From NCBI GenBank assembly GCA_019671005.1, contig CM033745.1:20078921-20142920 (forward strand): 64,000 nt of DNA, read 5' to 3'. Under the pieces are notes generated by a model, which worked only from the letters and a program-made list of their open reading frames with translations, was not told the origin of the DNA and ran no database searches. Each line of letters starts with the position of its first letter. Position 1 is the first letter of the stretch. A program made the position numbers and the translations under genes. Of the stretch, positions 45,930 to 56,879 are shown in pieces. This stretch comes from Hibiscus mutabilis (Eukaryota > Streptophyta > Magnoliopsida > Malvales > Malvaceae).

Positions 45930-47460
45930 TTATTTTGAGTGATCCATGGGCTGGAAATTTTATGATCCTACAATTATGATTATTTTAAGGAGATGTTTAT
46001 AATATTTTTAGGATGCTGAGTTTGGAGGGAGAAATAAGGATAGATATATTGCTATTAAGGGGAGTTGGATTATAATTTAATTCCTACTATCACTTTTGAC
46101 GATGTTTAGGTTTTCACACCTATCATTAATCAAGAAGTGAATAAAGTACCTCAACAAAACAATGTTAAACAACTCCCTTTCAAGATAAGGTAATTGTTTC
46201 AGAAGAACAAACTCAACAACCTTAAAAAACAAGTGTTATTAAAGAAGTCCACGAGAGGAAGATGAAATACTATTCCAGATTATTATATTGTATTTCTTCA
46301 AGAAAATAAAGTAACAAAGGAATTATAGAAAATGGCCTAATCATTTTCATCAAACTATAAAAAGTTCCAACTCTCAAAAGTGGATTGATGTTATACAAGA
46401 AGAGTATAATTTTATGCAAGGCAATAAAGTTTAGGAACTTGTCTCATTACGTGAAGGTGCAAACTGATTGTATATTTAAAACCAAGAGGGATGCAAATGA
46501 TAATGTAAATAAGTATAAGACACGTCTTGTATCTAAATGATAGACTCTAAAAGAAGACATTGATTTTGTAGAGACTTTCTCTTAAGTTTCATTGAAAGAC
46601 TCTTTCAAGATAATCATGACGCTTGTTGCTTATTTTAATATTGAGCTACATAAGATGAATGTTAAGCTTGTGTTTTTTAATGGCGACATTGAAGAAACGA
46701 ATTATATGGTACCATCATAAATTTGTGTCTGATGATACAAAATCAATGATATGTAAATTAAAACAATTCATCTATGAGATTAAGTAGGACTCTCATTAAT
46801 AAAATTATAAATTTCATATTGATTATCTCATTCGGTTTTGAGATAAATTTGGTTGACAATTGTACATACTGCAAGTTCAGTGAGAGTAAACCAAGTGATA
46901 CTCATATTGCTAAAGAAGACAAGTTTAGTCTTACTTAATGCCTTAAAAGTAACCTTGAAATTTAGAAGTACAAATGATTCCATATGCATAAGCTATTGAG
47001 AATCTAATTTATGCTCAAGTATGTATGCGTTCAGATATTGCGTACATTGTTGAAATGTTAGACATATATTTAAGCAAATCTAATATGGACCATTGGATCG
47101 CAGCTAGTAGGGTTATGAGATATCTTTAGAGAACAAAAATTACATGCTCACATATCGAAGTTTTGGTAAGTTAGAGATCATCAAGTTTACAGACTTCGAT
47201 TCTATTAGAATATTGATGCAAAAGAATTTTGTCAAATGAGCTGCTAATTATAGATTGAATAGAAAGATCACTTCAGATATTTTGTGACAATAAATATGCA
47301 TTTATTTATTCTATAAACAATAGGAACACTTCAAATTTGAAGCACATAAATATTAAGTTCATAGTTATTAAAGAAAATTCAGAGTGGTTGTGTGTCTATA
47401 GAGCATGCAGGTACAAACTTCATAATTGTGCGCTTTTTAAGAAACTATTACCTAGGTCTT
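45930..47460 (+). pseudogene. Copia-old pol, decayed and deleted
   Basis: The protease and most of the integrase are absent, with at most a small integrase-tail trace near 46000. RT words: WIDVIQEEYNFMQGNKV (from about 46381), then frame-shifted traces of the KARLVAKG, ETFSPV, MDVKTAFLNGDIEE and QASR segments to about 46790. RNase H words: CDNKYAFIYSINNRNTSNLK (from about 47284) and KHINIKFIV. Dozens of stops; no function possible. Confidence 0.7.
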
Positions 47461-47858
47461 TCATGTGGTGTAATGTTATTTAAGGAAATTCAATTTTAGT
47501 GAGAGTTTGTAATTTTGAAAAATGCTCATTTGTTTTAGACACAATTTTGATTATTTCAGTTTAAGGGTATTTTAAGATTATGTTCTGTAGAAATAATGTT
47601 CTGTAGGTTTATGCACACTCTAAATTCAATAAAGTTTGATCTCACTAAGGTTTAGGAGGACCAGTTGGAAATAGACATGTTCGGTTCACATTTTATGTAA
47701 TTTTCCATGCTACGCATCCATGATTGATCTATGTCATTTGACTATATTTGTATATATGACCATTGATGGGTCTAGTCATGATTGATATGACAAAGGCTGC
47801 TTTGATCCTATATGGATATAGTTGATGAACGAGATTGTTATAGAATATCCATTATATA

Positions 47859-50271
47859 TGTCGTAACCCTTTTTAGGGAGTTTCGACGTTGTTTGGAAAG
47901 CTTAAAAAATACGGAGTCGCCACCAATCTTTTTGAAAAAGAGTGTGATTAGATCACTTTTAAGACAAGGGTTATTTTAAAAAAATGTTTTATTTATTAAA
48001 ATAACAATTTTGGTCCATGAAAACAAGAGAAAATAGGTTCGGGGGTCAGTTACGTGTGGGGAAAGGTTAGAACCCCCCACAACGCCCGAAAATTGGTACC
48101 TAATTGATTTCAAAAAAACTAAAATTTGCATGTTCACAAAAGTTTCAATTTCATTCGCCCGTTTAATGAATATAAATCTATTTTAACGGCCTTACCGCCC
48201 GGAAAATGAACTCCAATCACCGCCAACACTCTTGGCGCTAACCTGTCATTTCTGTTTGGTCAGACGCCGCATTAATTAGTTTTCACTTTTTAAACAAACC
48301 AACAAAAAGATTAAGTGTGTTAAAGTCTTTTAATTAAAACCTAATTAGTGATTAAACCTTAAAGAAATGTCTATATTCATTTTAACTATTAAGGTTATAA
48401 TGTATTTAAGTGTATTTTATCTTACACATGAAGAAAGTTTTTCATCACACAAGGCTCTAATCTAATTTTCAAAGGCCCTAATCCTACGTTTTCAAGCATA
48501 CACATATTTACAAATATTTAAAAAAACAAAGAAACAAATAAATTGCTTTAATTAAATAACTAAGAGAAATAAATTTTAAATAAATAAAGGGATAACTACT
48601 TTATTTTTTTTAAACAAAAGAAAAATTCAGCTACGGATCAAATTGAAAGGAAAATGAAGTATGAAGACTGATTCGAAAGCAATTGAAAAATTCAGTGCTA
48701 AATTGAGAGGAAAAAGGATGAAATTAGAAGAACTGAAAACTAGGGTGCTGCGGTGAGAGATCCAGCAAAGTAAGGTGCGGGTTGAAATCGGGTATGGTCG
48801 GATCTTGGGTTGGTATATAAGTTACAAATCAGAAACAAAAATCATTTTTCTTCCCCATTTCCAAACAGATTAAACTAGCTCCCTTTAGAGTTCTCTGAAC
48901 ATGTTCTTCGTGTTCTTCATGAATTGAAGAACACAATGAACGTCCGTTGTGCCGGCGGCAACATTTCCAAAAATTTCCTCTTTTTTTTCCAGAATCCAGC
49001 GAGCCCTAACTCGTATTTTTCCACCAGAGTTTTGATCACAACCGAAATATACGGCGGTGCTATACAAAAACAGAGGTAAAAAGGCAATCTATTTTCTTTA
49101 TTTAAACTCGAAATATAAACATGAAAAAAAAGAAATTACCAAAAACTTTGCTTTTATTTCTCTGATGAACACTTGAATACACTTGCTTGCTTTATACAAT
49201 TTCTGGACTCCGAATGCTTATTGTGTATACTTTGTGTATTGTATGATTCGAATGTGTGTGTTTCGTATCAATCTGGTGTGTCTGTGTGTATCGTTCTATG
49301 TATTGTGTATGTTACAAAGAATTATAGTGCTTTATCTAGTTAACATTTTGTTCAAGCTTGAATCCCCAAAAATCATCTATAATGCTTCTGTTCTGGCTCT
49401 AATTTTAAGCCGATTTGCTATTGACCCGCAATTTGTCCTCCGACCTGATCTGGTTGTAGCTTGATTCTTGTAAAAGCTTCAGATTAGGGCTCTGTTTTGT
49501 TGACCATGCTCTGATTCGGTTCTAATTTCTAGTTAGGTCTTTAATTTGGGGATTTTACTTCCCTCATTTACCTTGATGCTAATCCTTTTCTTCTGATTTC
49601 ACTTTTGGTGATCGAATGATGCCGCCGGTGAGGAACAATCCGAGGCAAAGCAAACGGAAACGAAGAAGGCAAAAAGCTCAACTGAAGCTGAAACGTCAGC
49701 GCGTGGTCTTCACGCGCGGGTGATAATTCGTGTGATCGTCCCTTAAGCAATCTGGCCATTGGATTGTTTCCGATCATGTGGCTGAAAAAGTGCGGCGCTT
49801 GCTGTTCCCACGAAGACCTGATCTGCACCGTTGGATCGATCTTGATCCAATGATCTTCTGCTACCTGCGCACAAAGCATAAAGATGGATTAGGGTTTTAT
49901 TAATTTGGGTCGAGCCGACCTCTTATTGTATGGACTCTAAGTTAATTTAGAATGACTATTTTATTTTTTGTGTAACATACTATTTATATTTTTGTTCTAA
50001 TTTTGTTAGCAATCGGGCCCAACCGGCCATTTAATTCCCTATGTCTAATTTAATTAATGCTTTATTCAATCTAACTAACCACTTATTTGAACAATTATGG
50101 GCCACAAGGCCACATAATTCAAAAACTTCTCTTTTGGGGTTTTAAGAGTATGCAAACTAACTAACTATATCACAATGCTAACACTAATAATATAATAACA
50201 CTACTACTAAACATACACATAATACAACCATAAAATGAAAGCAAAAGCTTGGTGAAAATTCAGTGACAACA
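47859..50271 (+). mobile_element. Solo LTR, long-LTR family, copy 2 (2413 bp)
   Basis: Starts TGTCGTAACCCTTTTTAGGG and ends CAGTGACAACA, with a perfect 5-bp duplication ATATA at 47854-47858 and 50272-50276. It carries GGAGTCGCCACCAATC, GGTTCGGGGGTCAGTTACG and CAACGCCCG, the signature of this repeat family in plants as I recall it. Its 3' part contains a leader-like segment ending near 49900. No internal region, so a solo LTR by unequal recombination is the simplest reading. Confidence 0.78.
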
Positions 50272-50343
50272 ATATAATAGCAAATTTTTGAGCTCATAAG
50301 GTTGTACATTTATCAGGAAATATATGTTGCTCAAGTGGGAGAT

Positions 50344-50811
50344 TGTTGGATTAAAATCCGCAATTGTGAGCATATATGTAAAATGTATAATGCTATTATA
50401 AAGTATGACACAAAATTAAGTGACCAATTATGTTAGGCGTGTTATGGGTATTAAAGTGTCATGGAAATAAAAGTGTATATACCATAAGATGTATTTATAA
50501 TTCAATGAGGGGAGTTATTATAAATACTTAATATTTGATTTAATAATCAACTATATAAAGAGGTAGTGATCCCCAAGAAATAGTTTAACTTGTTTTTCTC
50601 TCATTCCCCGTCAGAGAGTTTTAAGTCAAGAGATAACCTATCTTATTAGAAGATTACAACCACTTTTTAGGCGATCTTCATTAAAAGATTCAAGGTTTTC
50701 TATCGATTAATTTAGGTACGCTTCCGCATCTAGTATTTTATTGTTCTTGATGATTTGACATGATAGATCTAGGTATTAGATTTCATATTAATTTATGATT
50801 TGGTTCTAAAA
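50344..50811 (+). repeat. Copia-old 3' LTR
   Basis: 468 bp, preceded by the polypurine tract CAAGTGGGAGAT. The final CA has become AA. Followed by GTCAT. Confidence 0.88.
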
Positions 50812-50816
50812 GTCAT

Positions 50817-52003
50817 GCTAAGCAGATTGAAACTAAGAAACAAATCGAGTTGGTCTTTCTCTTGGTAATTCAATGGTCCAAAAACACTACTTTGTTTTTG
50901 GAAAAATTAGTTTTCTATTGCTCTGTTTCTCAGCAGCTTGAAATTGAAGTTTTGTTAATCTTTGTCCATTTTTTTTAATCTTTTCGGAAGAAATGCAATT
51001 TGTGGTAAAATCCAACCACCCATACCTCGTCATTATAGATACGTAAACAAAACCATGATTAATTTATAAAAATACATTTTTAATAGTCTAAAGTGATTAC
51101 AAGTTAATATCTGTTAATATATATTTTTAACTATTTGACAATACATACATATTTTTTGGATAAAATGATTGAACTCAGATATTTTAAAATGAACATCATC
51201 CGTTTTTTTATTAGACCATTTGTTGGGTTCGATTGATAAAAGTATAATAAAAAGCAGCATTCAACGATTTTGAAATTCGAATCTCACTTCTCACCGTTTT
51301 GGATAAAAAGTAGTATTATTTAATGCAAAACCATGATTTCGGTTGGTATGCATGAGTTAATCAGTTTGATTCACGTAGGCTCTAAATTCTAAAATGCATA
51401 GCTATTAGCCATTAGTGCAAACATGCAATTTCAAACTGAATTATGAGCTGTGTGAAAAGAAATTGGCAGATTATGTATGAATATGATGACGGTGGTTTCT
51501 TATGTTTCGGAAATGCTGAGATTCAGTGAATTACGGTGGCGTTGATTGCGCCGGAAACACCAATGACCCCACAAGGGAATCCACAATCTTGACTGTGACC
51601 ACCGACCAGGAATCTACTAAGGCAGCGGTTGGTCTCTTAAAATTTGAAGTTTGTATATGATTCTTTTTAAGTTTTTTTTTTATATTTTATATTAAAAATT
51701 TAATTTTATTCTCTAAAATTTTAAGAATTTGACCCGAAACTTTTTTAGGTTCGTCCCTATTAACATAATCATGCACCCGTAGTTGACTGACTGTGTTCTG
51801 CTATATATGCCCAAGATTTGGAATTTGGGTCCAAAAATCCCCCAATCATATATAAAAAAATTTAAAATTGGTTGATTTAGGCCCCAACGTTTTACTTTTT
51901 TTTTTTATGATTGGGGTCCAACCATGTTGGGTAACATGGATCAGTCATAATTTTGTCATGTTGACCATATGATCATGTGCTTCCTGTCTATTCCATGATA
52001 CTC
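50817..52003. other. Spacer; no gene supported
   Basis: AT-rich with a GC-richer patch at 51520-51630 (TTGCGCCGGAAACACC). A segment at 51215-51320 contains GAAATTCGAATCTC, a B-box-like word, but no A box or tail, so I do not call a SINE. No domains seen. Confidence 0.5.
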
Positions 52004-52403
52004 CGACAAGGGTGTAAAATATTGATTCGACGGAACCTAATTTGAGTTTGAATTGAGTGTGATTTGAGGTGGTTATGAATCGAGCTCGACCTGAGTCTAA
52101 CATAATATTGACCCAAACTCGAGTTAGACTTTGACCCGATTATTTTGGATCAGAACTTGATCTGCATCCAACCTAAGAACAATTCGAACCCGAATTGAAC
52201 TCAAACCTTACCTGCATTCGACCTAATATGAACCTGAACCCGAAATTAATTTGGTAAATGTCTAATGTAACCTGAAACGACTTGAGATCCGATTTTACCT
52301 AACTTGTAATTGATTCGACTTGTTGTTGACCTGATATGTTAATTGATCCGAACTGATATTGATCCGACATGTAATTAATTGACTTAAAGCGATTGACTAA
52401 TTG

Positions 52404-53449
52404 TGATGAGCTGAAATCGATCAACTGAAGACCAACAAGTGAGTTGAAATTGCATCTCGAATGAATTGGCAAAAACTGAAAAATAATGGTCAATTTGCAC
52501 AATCAATTTTAGAGTGGTTCGACTTCTAAACTAAGTCTACATCCAATACCTTAGCACACCATTAAGGATTTCTCAATTCACTACTATGAATTCTTTCTTT
52601 TTACAGGACAAGAGATAATATTTACAACCCTATCTTTTACCGGCTAAGATAGAACCATTCTAAATTTTCCTTAGGCTAAACAAGAACATCTCCCTTTTAC
52701 AAAGTAATTTGTGTAAACAAAGAAAACCTCACAAGGTGGATGTTTACTTCTTTTTTTTTAACATGACAAGGTGGGTGTTTTCAAAAATTTAGCTCACACG
52801 AGTGTAAATGAAAAAAAAATTAAGCACTCTCTATACACTATATACAAGAGAAATTTGTAAAAATAAGACTTAAAAGCTTTTTCTCTTGATCATTATGCTT
52901 GGATGTGTTCTCTAACCATCTTCAAGTGTCCAATGCTTTCTTTTAAAGTGTGGAATGAGCTACTAGTCGTTGAGGTTGGTTTGGAGCCGTTTGGGACTTA
53001 ATTCCAGCATTAAATGCGGTTTGGCAACATTGGGTATCAGTACGCGACTTCGGGTATCGGTACATACCTTAAAGTAGAAAGAGTCGTTACAACATTTTTG
53101 CACTGGGTACCGGTACGCGATACTTCAGTACCAGTAAGGGCCCAGGCGTATCGATACATATGTTTGCTTAATGGAAAACTGAAACCTTTGGGGGAAATAA
53201 AGGGCGTTTCTATACGTGCTTGACCATATCAGTACGACAGCTTGATTTCGGTACAAGAACAACCATACCGGTGCTCACAACTAGTTTTTGACGTTTTGGC
53301 TATTAAAAACATTTAAACATGTCAATAACTCCTTGAAAACATTTCTAACATATTTTTCAAGTTAATGGGCTTTTGAAATATTTTTGCAAATTAGTTTAAG
53401 TCCAAAAATATTTTTCATTTTAAGTTATATCAAAATCAATATCTCAACA
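52404..53449 (-). mobile_element. Minus-strand solo LTR, 1046 bp
   Basis: On the minus strand it begins TGTTGAGATATTGATTTTG and ends GATTTCAGCTCATCA. It is flanked by a perfect 5-bp duplication AATTG (52399-52403 and 53450-53454). The middle (53030-53270) repeats GGTATCGGTAC, GGTACCGGTACGCG and related words. Plant copia LTRs of the SIRE type begin in a similar way, from memory. No internal genes. Confidence 0.75.
53030..53275. repeat. GGTA(T/C)CGGTAC word repeats inside the solo LTR
   Basis: Four to six loosely spaced copies of GGTATCGGTACAT-like words, partly self-complementary, form the most structured part of this LTR. Confidence 0.6.
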
Positions 53450-54330
53450 AATTGACTTAATGTATTTTTGTTCAATTTTTACAACTATTTGTTTTAATCG
53501 AAAAATTCAACATTTTCACTTCATTATCATGGCAAGATATTGATAGTTATAATTTCTTAAATTTATTTTCTTATAATTATTATAATAATTTTACGAAATT
53601 AATTGTCACGTACACTATTTTTCATTTAATGTGACAATTATTTTCTTCATGAATATAACCCCTAAAATTGGTTGAATTATACATAACATTACACAGAGAA
53701 GTACAAGGAAGAAATACATTTCATTTACGGTTTTTTGCCCAGCGCCACAACCTCTTTCGTATTTTCTTTTTTGACCGGTGGTCGACAACCAATTTTAATA
53801 CTGGTTGTCGACTACCAGATTTATTAATTTTATATTTTTTATGTTTTTAATAAGAATCTCTATCCTTGTGGTACGTATTTCCTCTGCCTTTGTGGCATGC
53901 TTTTCTTTTAATTTTGTGGTTTATTTCATCTGTCGTTTTGACATGATTTCAGGATATCTTAGCGGTGATTTGGTGCTCGTACAAAGATTTTCACGGCGCT
54001 AGCTTCTGATTTTGATTTTGTCGGTGGTCATAGAAAGATAAATCCCCACCCGGTTGTGGTTGTTTGCCGATGGTTGAACCCGAATTAGCCCGAAAATTAA
54101 TTGACTCGAATCCAGACCAATTTGACCTGAACTTAATATTAAATTAACATGAAATTTGCTCGACTTGAACTGAATATGAATTGGGATTAATTCAGCGTTA
54201 ACCTGAACTCGAATCAACCTAAACCTGATCCAAATTGAGTCAAACTATTAACTTGACTTGAAAAACCGAAACCCGATCTAATCCGACCTGAAACCCATCT
54301 AAATACTCGATTTTACATCCCTACCCGGAC

Positions 54331-54978
54331 TGCTTTAGCATCAGCAAAGACGTTACGAGTTGAGTTATGTGAACTGACTTCCGATTGGGCTTCCCCATTG
54401 GAGTGTGGTTAGGTTAGACTCTTGAGTTTATGAAGTGGGCCCATAGCTCTTGGTTAGGTGAGACTCATGGAAAACACACATTTCAACTGTTGATGTAAAC
54501 CAAGCCCTATTAAAGTGTCCCCCATACTATTTTGATTATTCTGATTCTAATTTTAAAGGATTTATTATTATTGTTATTATTATTATTATCTTTTGTTAAA
54601 AATGTGTGAAAGTTGAGATTTCAATGAACAAAGAGTTCACAAATGGCATATAAATTGTGGTAATGTTTGACAATGGAGCTAAGATTTGATCCCAACAACA
54701 ATACAATACAAGATAAGAACCATATTGCTTTTCAAAAGCTTTCCACTTATTTGCCTCACAATTTCTTTGAATAGAAACGCTATCCTTTCCTTTCTCACCC
54801 TGGAAAGGAAGCCCAACAAATCAACAACATATCATATATCTTGACAAATTAAGTAACTTCTTCCAAACCAAAAATAAAAACACATATCGGATGTGCCTTA
54901 ACACTGCATTTTGGTTATTATTTCGACAGCCCATGACTTGGATCATAGCAGAATTTGCAGAGGAAAACAGAACCGATC
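54331..54978. other. Spacer and likely 3' UTR of the DUF6817 gene
   Basis: A TTATTATTG/TTATTATTA microsatellite lies at 54565-54592. The last 200 bases before 54979 are probably the 3' UTR of the minus-strand gene. Confidence 0.5.
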
Positions 54979-56268
54979 TTACTTAACAAGGCCTAGATTA
55001 AGGACACCCCATGAGGTTTGTGGCCAACACTTGTCTTTAGCTTTCATCAACAGAACTCTTCCCCAAGCAATCCATCCTTCCCAAGACATCCTCTTGTCCC
55101 ATGGACTGCTCCACTCCAACATCAAAACCAGCCCCTTTTCGGCCTCTTTTTCTGCCTCCTCGAACCTTCCTTTGGTCAAATAAAGCTGAGCCAGAACCAC
55201 ATGCGGTTCACCAACAAACGGGTTCTTCTCAATATTGCTCAACAACAACTCCTCAGCTCGCTCTTGCCCTGCTTTTGAATCATCACAAACAGCTTCCCAG
55301 TACAAGTCCCTCGCCTCTATTTGCTCCCGTGCGCCCAAAACCTTGGTGCAGTTGTCGAAAACCGGTGGCACCACAAGCTCTATCTCCTCGTCTCTCTTGG
55401 TTTCAACCCCAACACCGCCTGCCCTTTTCCTCTGTTCCACGAAAATCTCTTCCTCTCTCACTATTAAACTGTATATTGCCCCCATTCTCGATATCGAATT
55501 CACCCACAGCCCTGGTTTGCCACTTCCGGGCCATAAGGCAATGTTATAGTTGCCTGCAAATTCAAGCCGGCCGTCATGGTTTTCGAACAAAACATCCTGG
55601 AATCCGAAGAGCTGGTCGCTGAAATCCGCCATGGTCATCAGGAGGAAAATAGCCAACACCCTTCGGGACACCGAGACGTCTTCGCCGGTCTTTATGTGCT
55701 TCACTACAACCCCATTTTCTGGCAAGAGTCCGCATAGCTTCTTCCTCCAAGCCTCGTTGTCGTCGAAAACGCCCTTTTCTTTCGCGTTCTTCAACGAAAT
55801 CTCGGAAGCCCCGAGGTGTTCGACGAGTTCGGAGTCCGAATACTTGAACAGAAGGTCGTCGTGGATCAGAGGTTGTCTCGGGACGATGCAGAAGAGATGA
55901 ATCAAACGCTCGGCGGCGTCGCCGACGTGAGCTCGAACGACGTCGCGGCCGGTCGAAGGGTCGAATATGGCGAGGTTGACGTAAGAGTTGGAATAGGCGG
56001 AGTGAAAGAGGCCGCATAGGCAGACGGGGTCTTGAGCTTTCCATATCTTGAGGATACGATAAATATCGACCAGATGCTCCAAGAAGCTACCGTGCTTGTG
56101 CCAGCACTCCCCGGCACCGACGGAGCGCAAAACGGCGACCAAAGAAGGCAAATTGTTGTCCACCAATTGAAGCTCGCCACGAAGGAAGGGACGTGAGGAG
56201 GCTAATAGGGCTTCAAGGTAGTGAGCGGAGGGTGGCGTTGGAGGAGCCGCCGATGAAGTAGATGGCAT
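54979..56268 (-). CDS. DUF6817-domain protein with C-terminal TPR-like region, 429 aa
   Basis: Function unknown. Residues about 35-200 match what I recall of the DUF6817 family: HKHGSFLEHLVDIYRILK (57-74) followed by CLCGLFHSAYS (83-93). H59, H65 and H89 are spaced as in a possible HD-like metal site, which is inference. A central region is helical. Near the C-terminus, RAEELLLSNIEKNPFVGEPH and AQLYLTKGRFEEAEKEAEKG form one or two tetratricopeptide-like repeats, suggesting protein binding. No signal peptide or membrane helix; probably cytosolic or plastid. The GC content is well above the surroundings and the single exon has no lesion, so the gene looks active. The ATG at 56268 opens a Pro/Ser/Ala-rich start typical of such proteins. 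Antisense ORFs over it are shadows. Confidence 0.85.
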   Translation of the reverse strand: MPSTSSAAPPTPPSAHYLEALLASSRPFLRGELQLVDNNLPSLVAVLRSVGAGECWHKHGSFLEHLVDIYRILKIWKAQDPVCLCGLFHSAYSNSYVNLAIFDPSTGRDVVRAHVGDAAERLIHLFCIVPRQPLIHDDLLFKYSDSELVEHLGASEISLKNAKEKGVFDDNEAWRKKLCGLLPENGVVVKHIKTGEDVSVSRRVLAIFLLMTMADFSDQLFGFQDVLFENHDGRLEFAGNYNIALWPGSGKPGLWVNSISRMGAIYSLIVREEEIFVEQRKRAGGVGVETKRDEEIELVVPPVFDNCTKVLGAREQIEARDLYWEAVCDDSKAGQERAEELLLSNIEKNPFVGEPHVVLAQLYLTKGRFEEAEKEAEKGLVLMLEWSSPWDKRMSWEGWIAWGRVLLMKAKDKCWPQTSWGVLNLGLVK

Positions 56269-56879
56269 GGCGTATACGAGTGTTTGGGAATTGGGATTGA
56301 GAGATGAGACTGTTGGGTGGTGAAAACAAAGAATGTAGGTATGGGAGAGGTGGCGTGATAGAGTTCGATTCTTCCTTTATCTTTTGTTTGGATTAGCAGT
56401 TGGCAGAGGTAATAGCACAACAAGTGGGATATGACTAGGATGAGATTACACTCGGAAATTTGTACATACTATACTACTACTTTTAGACGTAATAATTTAA
56501 CAAAAATCATCTAATGAAACAACCAATCACATTTTCAAATTATTGTTTAGCAAATTAATTAAAAACATTTCAAAATTCAGTACCTCAAGATAGAAACATA
56601 ATATAAAATAGGTAAAATAATTTCAGAGCTCCATAATACAAAATAAAGAGTTACAAAATCAAATAGTGTAGGGTCCTATAAATTCATAACCTAATAAATA
56701 TAAGTACTATACTTTGGTATGACCCAAGTGTTGAAATCCCGCGAGACTCATCTACAAATTTACTGACCCATTACAAGCTCAGTAGCACACTCCTATTATA
56801 CATAAACATAAGCATGGACACATGTATGATCAAAAAGCAAGCATATGCAGAATAATGATGAGTTCCTACTGGCTACCTG
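56269..56879. other. Promoter region of the DUF6817 gene and AT-rich spacer
   Basis: The first 200 bases are the presumed promoter and leader on the minus strand. No TATA box is obvious. The remainder is AT-rich up to the LINE. Confidence 0.45.

Larger units (their letters stand above)
38134..50811 (+). mobile_element. Copia-old: old Ty1/copia element expanded by three insertions, 12.7 kb
   Basis: Two 468-bp LTRs (38134-38601 and 50344-50811) start TGTTGGATTAAAATCC and differ by roughly 8% by eye. Flanks are GTCAA (38129-38133) and GTCAT (50812-50816), a worn 5-bp duplication. The LTR holds the TATA box CTATATAAAG (38341-38350). Subtracting the MULE (38771-40438), the two solo LTRs (41155-43933, 47859-50271) and their duplications leaves about 5.8 kb, a normal copia length. 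Coding remnants lie at 45.1-47.5 kb and are full of stops. Confidence 0.88.
52004..54330. repeat. Degenerate ACCCGAA/GACCTGA word repeat, in two halves
   Basis: Left half about 52015-52403 and right half about 54060-54325 are dense in words such as AACCCGAATT, GACCTGA, TTGACCCGA and TCGACCTGA, an irregular minisatellite of about 10-20 bp units. A solo LTR (52404-53449) interrupts it. The piece between (53455-54060) lacks the words and may be a further insertion or the repeat's own spacer. Confidence 0.5.

Noticed and set aside
55018..56180. Many overlapping ORFs of up to 173 codons opposite or out of frame with the DUF6817 gene
   Set aside because: Shadows of a GC-rich coding exon.
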